Assembly (NCBI GenBank): GCA_000697355.1
Contig: JNEN01001275.1
Location: 124,001 to 188,000 of the forward strand
Direction of reading: 5' to 3'
Source: Syncephalastrum monosporum B8922
Taxonomy: Eukaryota; Mucoromycota; Mucoromycetes; Mucorales; Syncephalastraceae
Length of the DNA: 64,000 nucleotides
Every line of letters starts with the position of its first letter. Position 1 is the stretch's first letter. Position numbers and translations under genes: made by a program. Shown one piece after another: positions 24,100-34,764 of this stretch. The notes under the pieces were generated by a model. It searched no databases, had not been told where the DNA came from, and saw nothing but the letters and a program-made list of their open reading frames with translations.

Positions 24100-24997
24100 T
24101 CTGATCAGGCTCGAAATGGTCCTGTTCATCTATACGAGTATAGTCTATATTGTACCATACTATTAATGCCCCTGTTAGCATCTGAACTAATAAATATTTC
24201 ACCATTCATCGGTTTGCTTCTATTTACATAACCTGCGATGATCACGTCACTGTGGGACACGCCATCATCAGACTCCGGTTCACACGTCAGCCGCATCCTA
24301 AAATTCCAGGTAATTTTCTCGCCCGACAAGATCGACGGTGTTCCATTCATTAGTACGTATTTTAGCACTTATTTGCCCACAACTATTATTATGCGTATGT
24401 TCTCGGTTGCGTCAATGCTGAGTCTTTTGTGAAACGCGCTACTGTCTCCCATTTCTCTGAACGGGTACCATACACAGCTGCATATTCGGAGCTGCGCTCA
24501 CCTCCTGCGTTTGCTTCTTTCTGCCAGAGATGTCCCTCCAAAAGATCCAGCGACTCATCGATGGCCGCGTCTTTTCACCAAAAGGCGTATTCAGTCATGA
24601 AGTATATTTACATAGCACTCAGTACACTGGTGTAGTCACAGAGGGTAGGAAAATAGTCGACGAATTGAACCTTCGTACCTGTGTTCCTTTTTTTTTTTTT
24701 TTGGTATATTGGGTCTATCATAGCCGTAATGAGGATACACAAGAGATTGACCTAGACGCTGAATACTTTACCTGATTAAGTTTACGGTTGACAGAATGAT
24801 TTGCAGAGCGAGTAAACGGAGATGAAGACAGTCCAGATCTTCGCCCATCCAGATAATATAACATGACGTTTAGTGTCGAGTTAGTGTATGGCTTGGCATT
24901 TCAGGATGATATATAAAGGCCTCATGTTGTGAGAATTTTCGATATATCTCACAAACCCAAGTCCCTCTTTCCTCAAATACACACACACACACATACC
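24100..24997. other. Intergenic stretch
   Basis: No supported gene. A T-run lies near 24690, and the promoter of the next gene is at the right end. Confidence 0.5.
24910..24917 (+). promoter_or_regulatory. TATA box of the Ser/Ala-rich small protein gene
   Basis: TATATAAA lies about 88 bp upstream of the ATG at 24998. The paralogues have TATA-like sequences at -78 and -90. Confidence 0.5.
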
Positions 24998-25344
24998 ATG
25001 AAGTTCTCGTCGCCCGTTACTCTTTTCCTTCTCGTCGTCATCTTTGCCTTGAGTAAGACATATCATCCCTCACTTCATGAACTCCCTGCTCATAATTTTA
25101 AAAACAAATAGCTGTTATGGCCCAGTCCGATGCCAGCGGTAGCTCCGGTGCCAGCGGCAGTGCCGCTGAGAGCGGCGGTGCCAGCGCTTCTGGTGGTGCC
25201 AGCTCCTCGGGTGATGCCAGCGCCTCCGGCTCCGGTGCTGAGAGCTCCTCCTCTGATGGTTCCTCCTCGGGCGCCGGTCAGCTCGTTGCCGCCGGTGGCA
25301 GCGCTGCTCTTTTGGCGTTCACCTCTGCCTACGTCCTCGCTTAA
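24998..25344 (+). CDS. Small secreted Ser/Gly/Ala-rich GPI-like protein (copy 1)
   Basis: Two exons (24998-25052, 25112-25344) give 95 residues. Exon 1 is a signal peptide (MKFSSPVTLFLLVVIFAL). A 59-bp phase-1 intron follows, and exon 2 opens CTGTTATGGCC, reading TVMAQ. The mature part is almost entirely Ser, Gly, Ala and Asp, arranged in loose SG/AS repeats. The tail GSAALLAFTSAYVLA is a hydrophobic GPI-type signal. No enzyme function is expected; a wall or surface role is inferred from composition. It shares intron position, intron phase, the VMA junction and the SAYxL tail with the genes at 26800 and 30389. Confidence 0.8.
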
Positions 25345-26799
25345 ATTATTAAATAAGGACCTTATCTACCTACCAATATAAATCTCCTTTTTTACACCAT
25401 GATTTGATTATTTGCCTGTATTACTTGCGAGCATATCGAGGAAATGTACTTTAACATGCAAGGCACCATCAATCGGCGGTCTTGAACGAAAGCACGGTAT
25501 TTGCACTGCTTTCATATATTCCTATTCTCCTCTTACAGTATATAGAGACATGCCCTTTCTGGATAAGTGCAGTTCTGCATTTGGAAATGGTTTGCTTATG
25601 AACCCGGATTGATGCAATGTTTGAGACAGATCGTGTGAGCGAGAGTCGGCTTCTATGGAAACAATCATTGGCTGTGGTTTCTGTAAACCTTCAAACACGG
25701 TCGTGTCCGCACATTTTTTCAAAATTTGCTGGTCTGTTAAAAAAGCAAAACTGGTTAGAAAGGGTAAATTTTCTGCCCACGAACACCGTATACACAACAC
25801 CTGAACATACATCTGTATCTGGAAATAAATATGCGCCCAGTGAGTGTTCTACCGCAGGAGAGTTCTTCCAAGGTTCTACTCTCTGCCAGAGTATATTGAA
25901 TATATGAGCTCTTCCCCATTTTCCCAAGTCTTCCTTCGTGTGACGCACTCCACGCCCAGTGACATCACGAGAATTATCGTGACATACTAAGGCCGGACGG
26001 GGGAGTGAGGCGCTACTATGACTCGCTCATGAATATTTGGGTGCAATAGTACTTTCCCATCAGATTCTATCATAGTATCTATGGTATAGCTACCTGTTCT
26101 AGAGTGCTCCTAGTGGAGTCAAAAACCTCACAGCTTGCCTAAGTCGTTTTCTTCATCTTTTGCAGTATTTGACTTCCACCGAATACAGTTCACTCAATGT
26201 AAAATGCTCTTATTACAGTCATATTGGTTGGCTTCACAGCCGGTATATGACGAGGATGATAAGTTTCCTGCGTTACAATTCACGTCAGGTGGAGGATTTC
26301 TGGCGTGGACGACGCGCATGCTTCTGAGGCAATCATGTACCTGTATAAATTCAGCTATGTACTGTGAAACAGAGTGGGGAATGTCGAAGCGCCGAAGATG
26401 TGGCGGGACAACTGCGGGGCTTTTCCCAGTTGGTGGGACTGAGCGCATAAAGCGGGTAAGGCTACAAAGTAAGCCAAAGGTTCAGCTATGTAGACCACAC
26501 AAGCGTACCTGTATGTCCAACGTCAAGTTCAGACGCGCGGAAGTGAGGTTTATTCGTCCGAGATGCCAATCGAGCATCTGCGCCACGCTCGCGGAATATT
26601 TCTTCTTATGCAGAACCGAGTCCAACAATCCTGACAATGTGATGTGTACGAGCATGTCCATATCTGTTTAGTGCATGGCTGAGCAATGTAGTCTATGTAG
26701 ACGTAGATTTCAGCGAAGACGTATATATATGACCAGCAGTTGTAACCCAGGATGCGCAAGTGGTTTTCAAAGCCCACCTATTGTTGTTAGAACTACAGT
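25345..26799. other. Intergenic stretch within the small-secreted-protein cluster
   Basis: About 1.45 kb with several short frames, none protein-like. No repeat was recognised. Confidence 0.5.
26722..26729 (+). promoter_or_regulatory. TATA-like element of small protein gene copy 2
   Basis: TATATATA about 78 bp upstream of the ATG at 26800, in line with the sister genes. Confidence 0.4.
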
Positions 26800-27120
26800 A
26801 TGAAGTTTGTACCATCAATCTCTTTCGTATTGCTGCTATTATGCTTGGCCCTATGTAAGTGAGATACAGTACTTTGCACATACATGGATCCTTATGGGAT
26901 TTCTCTTGAAATAGCTGTTATGGCCGCCGATGGCGGTGCCGGTGGTGAAAGTGCGGGTGGGTCCTCCGGCTCTTCCAGCAGTGGAGGTGAGGGCGAGGGC
27001 TCCTCTTCAGGATCAGGTGCTGCTGGTGCGGGTGCCGCCACAGGCACGGCTGGTCAAGTCAACGCAGCAATCGGTGGCGTCGCACTTTTGGCAATCACAT
27101 CTGCCTATGCGTTGATTTGA
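26800..27120 (+). CDS. Small secreted Gly/Ser/Ala-rich GPI-like protein (copy 2)
   Basis: Two exons (26800-26854, 26915-27120) give 86 residues. The signal peptide is MKFVPSISFVLLLLCLAL. A 60-bp phase-1 intron is followed by exon 2 starting CTGTTATGGCC (SVMAAD). The mature sequence is Gly/Ser/Glu-rich, then Ala/Gly-rich. The tail GVALLAITSAYALI closely matches that of copy 1. Its organisation is identical to copy 1, so they are paralogues despite the low-complexity middle. Confidence 0.8.
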
Positions 27121-27783
27121 TTTAATTCCTACGAATACGCTGGAGGTTACATGCTTTGTGTACTGTACACGCCCTGTGTCGCATAGTAGTGGGATGGCTA
27201 GTCATTTCTCATTATATGTCGTGAATGATGCTGCTATCTATAAAATCACTTGCGTTGCGAACAATGAAAGAAGAGCCAGTCAACGGGTGTGCTCTACTTG
27301 ATTCATCGAATCATGAAGATATGAACGTCAGGCGGGACAGGGGTTCCTCGTTAATTTGTTTCTGTATGCCCGTATACATTACAGAACTACCTATGTCACG
27401 TGTACATAAAACTATAACACGCAAATAGAATCAAGGCTCAAGCATAAAGACAAGATAGCAGACAGCATAAACAAACTGGCGCTCATTAAAAGTTTGTCAC
27501 AAATACAATCCAAACCTCACATTTATCATGCACTGGCCGTTGCTTGCTATATTTCAGTGACACCATAGAAGCTTTGGGGTCCGTAGATACAGACCCCCAC
27601 AAAACACAGATAGAAAGCAGAATCATGGCTCATAAAGTACAGACATTCGTGCCATAGGATACCTGTGTGTCTCCTAGTCGTGGCGGTTGTCCAGTACTGC
27701 GTATAGCTATCCATCGTCTCGGTTTTGTATTACATCATGCTTGGTTCGCGTGTGCTGAATTTTTTCTTCTTCTTGTCGCAACA
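27121..27783. other. Intergenic stretch
   Basis: No supported gene. The right end is the leader of the TPR/F-box gene. An upstream in-frame extension exists from 27667, but the ATG at 27784 begins the protein-like part. Confidence 0.5.
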
Positions 27784-29774
27784 ATGACCTCGAACGACTC
27801 ATGGCAACAACAATTGCAGGCTGCCCTCGATAGCAGCGACACGACTTTGGAACAGCCGACTCAACTTGTTGTCTGTGCTCTTGAATACTTATTCGAACAG
27901 CGCGCACTACTCCTCAAGGAGCAGCACAAATTACGACACGCAGTCGATCTCGTGAAGCACTTGATCAGGATCTCTCCTACGTCGACAAGAGGCTTTGCAT
28001 TGCTGGGGGATTTGTATTGTGAAAAACTCGAGTTTGAGAACGCGATCGATGCCTATCAATCGGGGCTCGAACTAGGCCAAGATGCCTCGCTGGTGGCTCG
28101 GTTGGAACGCGCTAAACGACAGCAAGACGCGAAAGTCGATTTTGTCACGAGGATGCCAGCCGATATCATCATTCACATCTTCTCTTTCATTCCTCGCCAC
28201 CGTGTGCTATGCTCTACAGTATCAAAAGCCTGGAAGGACGTTCTTTTGCAACTGCCGCTGTGGAGCACCCTCTCCATTAATACCGTCGGCTTGGACGAAA
28301 ATGGCCCTTGGCGACGCGGTATCATCCCTTACCTGAGACCCGAACTTTCGTCACTCACTGTCCACACGTCGCACGGCGTTCCTTTGCTGGCATCGCTGCT
28401 CATCGAAGCAGGATGCGAAGATGTACACAAACTACGTATGCACCCAGTTGCCTTCTGAGAGGGCAAATAACGAACGTTAATTAAACATAGAATTTGGTAG
28501 GCATCATCGGTACAGGCCTCGATCTGCCGCAACAAAACAGCTTTAAAGAGTTGTCTACTATTTGCAAACACCTGACACACTTGGTCCTTGAGGGGATTCG
28601 CGTTGGAACAGGATTGTTACCTATGATCCTTTGTCAATTCACTGAGTTGATCGTGTTGAAGCAGTGGATCCCTCGCACGCCAGCAGATTCGCATACAGCA
28701 CCTGTGCCTCTAGACGCTATCCCTGCCGATATACCACCGTGGACAACCACCAAGCTGAAGCATTTGAAGTGGTGCGATCGTGGTGATATTGAGAAATATG
28801 CAAGCGACCTGGCTGGATACTGCCCCAATCTTGTTACGCTGTATCTCGAACAAGATCTGTTTCGGGTAGATCCCCACTCAACCTCAAAAACACTCACACG
28901 CGCGGTGGAGCTTATTAGCGCTGGCTGCGACAATCTCCGGCATCTTATTCTATCAGAGATCTCTTATACAGAGGATGCACCAGGTGTATTTGCAGTCACT
29001 GACAGAAGCTTCGAATATCCACCGATTGCTTTGGCTCATGGACTATCCACCCTTATTCAAGACATTTTTCGGCCAATCGACCTGCGGCTATTTGCTGAGT
29101 TACTCGTTCGACATCAAAATAGCCTGACGACTGTGACAAATTATGATATGTTCCAAGAGAACGATATCATGCTCCAATTGCTAAGTACTTTAAAGTCCTT
29201 GCCCAAACTTAAACGCTTTGATATGGATGGGGTGCCAGCAGAGCTCCTTGAACATATTGTCTCTATCGCTCCAGAACTACGCAGACTTGACGTGAGCCAG
29301 ACGGTGAGCCTGACAGAAGGTTTACGCCGAGCCATCATACGCCACCCTCGTCTGCGCCTTGTCAGTTTCAACATGGGAGGCGAGTCGAACCATGACCAAG
29401 TGTGTCTTTCCCTGATCAACGACTGGGCCCAACTTGGCGATGATGCGTCTATTCGAGCGATATATATGGATGATGACCGCTGCCATGACCCTCTGTACCT
29501 GAACCGTGTCCTGGGAGCATTGGGGAATATTCGCACCCTGGAAAGCCTAGTGCTACCTATGACCCAAGCAGCCAACCCTCTATCCGAGCGAAGTTCGTAT
29601 AGGGATGCCATATACGCATTTGCAAAGAATGCAATTCACTCTGGTCTAACCAACCGCCTGAAGTACCTGTGTCTCCATGAAAATCCGTTCCAGACAGAAG
29701 ATGAGATTCGATCTTTTTTGAAGGGGATTGTAAACTCAGAAGAATCGAATCCTTATCAGTCCCGTCCTCAATAA
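27784..29774 (+). CDS. TPR/F-box/LRR protein, Dia2/Pof3-like architecture
   Basis: Two exons (27784-28435, 28501-29774) give 641 residues. Residues ~40-115 are TPR-like helices (SPTSTRGFALLGDLYCEKLE, FENAIDAYQSGLELG). Residues ~120-165 are an F-box (MPADIIIHIFSFIPRHRVLC...VSKAWKDVLL). The rest is a leucine-rich-repeat solenoid with regularly spaced L..L.L. The order TPR, F-box, LRR is that of budding-yeast Dia2 and fission-yeast Pof3. These are substrate receptors of SCF ubiquitin ligases linked to replication and genome stability. Orthology is not proven, because F-box genes multiply readily in fungi. The intron acceptor is taken at 28500 because the earlier AG at 28490 reaches a stop. Confidence 0.8.
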
Positions 29775-29922
29775 AAAAATGCTGTTGCTCGCACTCACTC
29801 CCAGCCTTCACTCCTATAGAGACACATGTTTTGCTTGAATGTTATCAAGTAAGAAGGAGACACGTCAGATATATGCAGCACATACACTTGATCTTGGGCG
29901 TGCGTCCCCTAGTGCATAGAAG

Positions 29923-30242
29923 ATGGTTATGGGGAAAGCTCGTGACAAGTTCGAGAAATTGAGGCTGAATAACTCCAAAAAGTAAGTACGAGCTTCTACG
30001 CCACACTTATCAAATACTCCTGACTAGGAAGTATTACGAAAAATACAGCCCAAGTTAACAAACGCAAAGAGTGTTTGAGTTATCCCGCCCACGCTCTCGT
30101 TGCATAGCCGGGCTAAATAACTCCAAAAAGTAAGTACAGACTTCTACGCCACACTTATCAAATATTCCTGACTAGGAAGTATTACGAAAAATACAACCAA
30201 GAGTTAACAGACGCAAAGAGTTATCCCGCCCATGCTCTTCTT
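29923..30242 (+). other. Possible tiny spliced gene or gene relic
   Basis: An ATG at 29923 reads MVMGKARDKFEKLRLNNSK up to a GTAAGT donor. Two equivalent acceptors (CTGACTAG) lie in the two tandem copies. The downstream one continues KYYEKYNQEL... for about 23 residues to a stop at the end of the second copy. The product would be about 43 residues. I do not recognise it; it could be a relic of a larger gene. Confidence 0.3.
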
Positions 30243-30251
30243 GCATAGCCG
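29963..30251 (+). repeat. Tandem duplication, 148 + 141 bp
   Basis: Copy 1 spans 29963-30110 and copy 2 spans 30111-30251. They differ by one ~8-bp gap and scattered substitutions. Each carries AATAACTCCAAAAAGTAAGTA and CCTGACTAGGAAGTATTACG, that is, a GTAAGT donor and a CTGACTAG acceptor about 43 bp apart. Confidence 0.9.
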
Positions 30252-30298
30252 GGCTGTGCTCTACATAAGTACATATATGTAAAATCTAAGAAGACTTA

Positions 30299-30306
30299 TA
30301 TATAAA
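30299..30306 (+). promoter_or_regulatory. TATA box of small protein gene copy 3
   Basis: TATATAAA about 90 bp upstream of the ATG at 30389, the same sequence and spacing as at 24910. Confidence 0.5.
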
Positions 30307-30388
30307 GTGATGGACTTCGTCACAATGCACAGCTTAGAACCTCGTAATACCACCTCTTGTTCATCTTCCGTTTACCGTTATTGGCATC

Positions 30389-30711
30389 ATGAAAATTGTT
30401 TCCCCTGTCACTTTACTTCTCCTTTTATGCCTGGTATTGTGTAAGTGATATTCTATGCCTGCTTTTCCATTAGGTGTATTTAAAAACTGAACTGTATAAT
30501 TTATATGGAAAAAGCCGTAATAGCTCGCGGTGGCCATGGCGGTGGCGGTGGCGGTCATGGCGGCAGCGACGGCTCCTCAGGTTCTTCAGGATCTTCCGGT
30601 GGAGGAGGCGTGGTCGGTGCAGGTGGTGCATCAGGCGCTCCCCGTCAAGTCAGCACTGTCGCTTGCAGTGCCGCATTTCTGGTACTCTTCTCTGCTTACG
30701 CCTTGAGTTGA
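30389..30711 (+). CDS. Small secreted Gly/Ser/His-rich GPI-like protein (copy 3)
   Basis: Two exons (30389-30440, 30515-30711) give 82 residues. The signal peptide is MKIVSPVTLLLLLCLVL. The phase-1 intron is 74 bp. Exon 2 opens CCGTAATAGC (SVIAR), a diverged form of the VMA junction. The mature part has GGHGGGGGGHGG, then Gly/Ser repeats. The tail SAAFLVLFSAYALS keeps the SAYxL ending of the sisters. Its His-Gly run could bind metal, which is speculative. Confidence 0.78.
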
Positions 30712-31155
30712 TCCGTCAAAATAAATATATCAAATTTTGCAAGCTGTTCGCTATTTACATACCCTAAAAATTGATGTTAAAAATGTCGCTGCGATGCTGT
30801 TGCATGCCATGCCCATCGGTATATAGTGAGTTTTACGCTACACGCAACGAGAACGTGCAGTGACTTAGTTCTATATGTGGGCAATGAGTGCCTTTAATAT
30901 GGTGAAAGCGCGCCTGTGTGGCCTTTCTATATTGCGGCGTCATTAAAATTTGAATACATCGATATATGTGAGTTAATATACAACGAGACGGCACTCTTTT
31001 GTGTATGTCGACGGTTGAATGTACAGGAGGGTAACTACAATGCAAAGAGCACCGCCTTATCATCGCCAGTTCAGCCGTCAGAAGCACTTGTTCGTATATG
31101 AGCATGTCAAACGGATGATGAATCCGAGTTTTTTCATGATTCACTAGCATCGCTC
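30712..31155. other. Intergenic stretch
   Basis: Convergent 3' flanks of the small secreted gene (+) and the FHA gene (-). Nothing else was recognised. Confidence 0.5.
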
Positions 31156-32169
31156 TTATCCGTATCTTTCCTTTGCTATCCTCGCATCGCGTTCTTTTTT
31201 GGATTCATGCCGGGTAGTAGGAGTGGTATTGACAGAAGCGCCAAGACCAGAGCGATCGTTGCGGGGGGTGACAGATATCGGTTCCAAGAGGCCGGTGTCG
31301 TTACCCTCTCGACCAAGACGGTCACCTTGCTTCCAGCCCATCTTTTGCAGCATCTGGTTGCCCACATTTTGCACCATCACGGGGGGTGCTTCTTCAGCTT
31401 GCGGTGCTTCCGTATGGGTTTGTCTTGCAGGCAGCTTCGCCTTGGGGGCGAGTTTTCGGCGGTCTTTCGCGCGGTCATGGTAACGTGTGGACGATGGCCG
31501 TGTGTCGCCGACAAACAAGTTTTTCAAACGGTCCTGTTCTTGACGGCGATCCGACTCGATGTCACGGAAGGCAGTAGCAGATGTCGAAGTAATATCTGAT
31601 TTAGTGTGCTTCTCAGGATGGTAAGTGCTGATGGTAGGCGTGGTATTAGTCGAGCAAAGGTCACACGGCAGGCCGGTAGGATGCAGGTGGACATGGAGAC
31701 GTGTCGAGGCAACGGTGATAATGTCGCCGTCATGAAGTCGGACGGGGGAGCTGCTTTTCTTGGGCTCGGAGAGCCGCGTGCCGTTCAGCAGCGTGCCGTG
31801 CTGAGAGCCGGTGTCGAGAAGATAGAATCCAGCGTCTTGGCGGTCAAAGTAAAGCTGACAGTGGAACCGGCTCACGGCCATCTCAGCCAGGCGCAACCGT
31901 TGATCCCAGGAGCGGTCGCGGCCCACAGTCAGACCACGATCGTCAACAAGCACCAAGTGATGCCTTGGTACGACGTCTGACGCCAGAACCACCAGCCGCA
32001 AGACAGCTTCTTCTGTTGTTGTGGTCGGCTCATCTTGGTCAATCACAGCGACAGGTATGTACATGCCGTCGTCATGGTTGTACTTGTAGTACTGGCCGTC
32101 GTGTGTGTCGTACCACAAGTCATACTCTTCATAATATATGAACCGATCTGTCACATTCTGCTCTGACAT
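31156..32169 (-). CDS. AGGF1-like OCRE/FHA/G-patch protein
   Basis: Single minus-strand exon of 337 residues from the ATG at 32169 (MSEQNVTD). Residues ~10-45 are an aromatic OCRE-like segment (YDLWYDTHDGQYYKYNHDD). Residues ~70-160 are an FHA domain with LTVGRDRS, VSRFHCQL and GSQHGTLLNGTRL. A G-patch lies near residues 270-315 (MLQKMGWKQGDRLGREG, then RSGLG). The same three domains in the same order occur in human AGGF1 and relatives, which are linked to spliceosomal complexes. A nuclear RNA-processing role and phosphothreonine binding by the FHA are inferred from the family. Confidence 0.88.
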   Translation of the reverse strand: MSEQNVTDRFIYYEEYDLWYDTHDGQYYKYNHDDGMYIPVAVIDQDEPTTTTEEAVLRLVVLASDVVPRHHLVLVDDRGLTVGRDRSWDQRLRLAEMAVSRFHCQLYFDRQDAGFYLLDTGSQHGTLLNGTRLSEPKKSSSPVRLHDGDIITVASTRLHVHLHPTGLPCDLCSTNTTPTISTYHPEKHTKSDITSTSATAFRDIESDRRQEQDRLKNLFVGDTRPSSTRYHDRAKDRRKLAPKAKLPARQTHTEAPQAEEAPPVMVQNVGNQMLQKMGWKQGDRLGREGNDTGLLEPISVTPRNDRSGLGASVNTTPTTRHESKKERDARIAKERYG

Positions 32170-32531
32170 GCAGAACAAGCCTGGTGGAGAAAAGATAACA
32201 CGAAGTCGTGACTTTTGGCGGACAGTTCCTCTTTTGGATTTAGCGCGATCTCATTAGATAGTAAGCCAGCTACCACGCGTTCCTATATGTACACTGATTC
32301 CTTTCGGCCTGTCCCTCCGACCTGAATATACTTATTTTTATGTACTAAGATTGTAGTGGGCGTCCTATTTATTTTTTTAGGGCGCTCCTCTTATTACATA
32401 AACCACAGTCATGGACTCATGCGACCATGGCAAACATAACAGCTACAGCCGCGATAAAAGACACATGAAGACTCTCATATATTTGTGAGCTATAAAGTCA
32501 TTCTGTATACATACTACGCTCGAAAGCCTCT

Positions 32532-32570
32532 GTAGAATACCTGCAAGGAGTTAGAATACCTGCAAGGAGT
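32532..32570. repeat. 19-bp direct doublet
   Basis: TAGAATACCTGCAAGGAGT occurs twice in immediate succession, a recent slippage-type duplication. Confidence 0.8.
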
Positions 32571-33668
32571 ATGACGATAAAAAGGAGAACCACTATGTAT
32601 GGACGATCTTTTTTTTTTTTTTTTGGGCTTCTGCGCCCACAGCCGAGAACGTTATAATGGGTGACCCGACAGTATGGAGAAAATGGCGCCAAACTGTTTA
32701 ATGTTGGGGTGAATTTGCCTGCTATGAATGCGACTGACAGTCGTAGACAACAGATGCAACCCCAAACAGGTTTCAGAAATAAATGATTTGCCATCGCCGT
32801 TTAGTAATTTAGGTGTCGGCTGAGAGATGTGATTCGGGGGGTGGGGACGACAACTCTTGACTGTCAGAGCAAAAGTGTGGCGAAAAGGAAAAAAAAAAGA
32901 GAGAGAGGGGGGGGGATAAACAGAGTGTGGCTGACCAGCCGGATCGTTATCCGGGATTCGGCCTGCAGGAGAGGCACGTCAAACACTAAACGAGCTAAAT
33001 AGAGTTGACAGCTGTAACGCCGCCAATCTCTCTCTGTGTGATGCTGTACGCGCATGTAAATAATATACACACGCTTGTATCGTAACCTGCATACATACAA
33101 ATCGGACCTCATCTCCCTCTTACGCCATCATTCGGCGAAACGGGATCAAGGCCATGTAGAAAAAAAAATCTACAGGGCATCTGCAAACAAATATCCAAAT
33201 AATGCCACTTCCGCCTGCGTGCTGACTTGCATAGCGCTATGTAAAAGAAAAAAACGGAAAATGTATCATGTATGTATGGCCATATGGCGTCCCTGCGCAC
33301 GTCAAGCAAAGCAAAGAAGCACACATCAGAAGCACCCTGGTTTTTGAAACGTTTCACAGAAGGGCGTTTTGACTGGACTCTTATGAATTACGTGTTTATG
33401 AATGCGCGCAAACTTCAAACTCAAAAAGCATACAGTGCACTGTACACGGTAGAGCGCCAGAGAAAAAAAAGAGCAGAGAAAGACAGCAAAAATGATTGTG
33501 CGTGCGTGACACATGAGAAAGAAAAAAGAGCGGGCGGAGGGCGACAAGGGGACACCACACGTGGGATGAGACGCGCACGCATCCACTGTACGAGACCTCT
33601 AACCTTCGGTCGCACAACGGCGTAATCCCTTGTCAATGTCAAACGGAACGGCTCCATTTCCGATTCCT

Positions 33669-33676
33669 TATAAAAA
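33669..33676 (+). promoter_or_regulatory. TATA box upstream of a tiny ORF
   Basis: TATAAAAA is followed by a ~130-bp pyrimidine-rich stretch and then the 23-codon frame at 33819. The arrangement looks like a real promoter plus leader. Confidence 0.4.
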
Positions 33677-33818
33677 GGTGCCGCGTTTGCTTCCGGTCTG
33701 TTATCATCATCATCCAGGCCACGCAAGCGATCGCCTCTCTCATTTTTTTTCTCTCGACCTATCGCCTACGTATCCCTGCCACGTTTGCTTTTCTGTACCC
33801 TCTTTGTATCCTTTGATT

Positions 33819-33890
33819 ATGCCTCCGGATAGACCCACGAAGCCCGCCCTGCCAGGTCCATACACTGTTCCTATCAAGCGACCGAAATAA
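33819..33890 (+). CDS. Candidate 23-residue microprotein
   Basis: The ATG at 33819 reads MPPDRPTKPALPGPYTVPIK and three more residues before TAA. The peptide is Pro/Lys/Arg-rich, and the start sits after a TATA box (33669) and a pyrimidine-rich leader typical of expressed fungal genes. The following 400 bp is CT-rich with AATAAA near 34294, so a short transcript is plausible. No family was recognised. It could equally be chance or an upstream ORF of a non-coding transcript. Confidence 0.28.
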   Translation: MPPDRPTKPALPGPYTVPIKRPK

Positions 33891-34578
33891 GTCCGTATCC
33901 TTGCGCATCTTCTCCTGCGTTTCCAACCTCGTCGTCCAGACTCTCTCTCTCTCTCTCTCTATACATACTTACATACTTATATACATCCATCATCATCATC
34001 TTTCCCTTTTCCCTTCATCCTCACTCCCAAAGAAAAAAGCAAGACCGCAGCGCATACACAGCGGTCTTCCCGGTATAATTCCCGTACCCCTATGCACATA
34101 ACACATGCAAAAAGGTCATGTCTGTCATTCAAGCTAGACTGCCATCCACATCAGGCTTTGGGATGCGATCGACCCGTTCGCCATTTGATATGTAGCCAGT
34201 TTTGTTAGTAATTCTGTTTTTTTATTTTTGTTTCATCATTTTGTATAAGTCCTCTTTTGCTCCTTTTGAACACGCATTCACCACATGCAACACAATAAAA
34301 GTTTGTCGATCGATTTCCCTTATTACTTTTTCTTTTCTTTTCTTTCGGAGTAATCGTGTATTTGTGAGTGTGTCTCGTTGTTGGACAAGATGTCAACTCT
34401 AAAAAAAGTTTTGCGCCGTCTGCTAAACTGTTGAAAAAATAAAAACCTCAAATGGAAAAGGTTTAGTGACCGTATGTGATTGGATAAAAGGGTTATCAGA
34501 GGAGGAGAAGCGTAGAAGGTGCGGGGGGGGGGGGGGATGGTGAGATGTATCAATACTACAGGTACAGATGTATGAAGT
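33891..34578. other. Intergenic stretch with CT repeat
   Basis: A (CT)n run at about 33940-33962 and a G-run near 34524. It is the 3' side of the coatomer zeta gene. No gene is supported. Confidence 0.5.
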
Positions 34579-34727
34579 TTATCGCAGCAATTGGCTAGCA
34601 AAACGATCGCGTGCGGTTTGGTACGCTTGCATCAAGGTCTGCTCACTGAAAGGGATGTCGACCATATCAAGGCGAGGCTTCGACACGCGACTGACAATCG
34701 CATTGGCGTCGGTTTCCAAAATCACGC

Positions 34728-34764
<37 letters not shown>

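Larger units (their letters stand above)
29775..30388. other. Intergenic stretch holding a tandem duplication
   Basis: Contains the duplicated exon-intron segment listed separately (29963-30251) and the promoter of the third small secreted gene. Confidence 0.55.
32170..33818. other. Gene-poor intergenic stretch
   Basis: About 1.6 kb without a supported gene. Short repeats only: a 19-bp tandem doublet near 32532-32570, a T-run near 32610 and a GA/G-run near 32890-32915. Confidence 0.5.

Noticed and set aside
24929..25111. Plus-strand frame MRIFDISHKPKSLF... overlapping the start of small gene copy 1
   Set aside because: It continues through the TATA-ATG interval into the first intron. The signal-peptide ATG at 24998 with its phase-1 intron explains the region better.
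26135..26671. 178-codon plus-strand frame between two small secreted-protein genes
   Set aside because: Amino-acid usage is irregular, no domain or signal peptide was recognised, and there is no supporting splice or promoter context.
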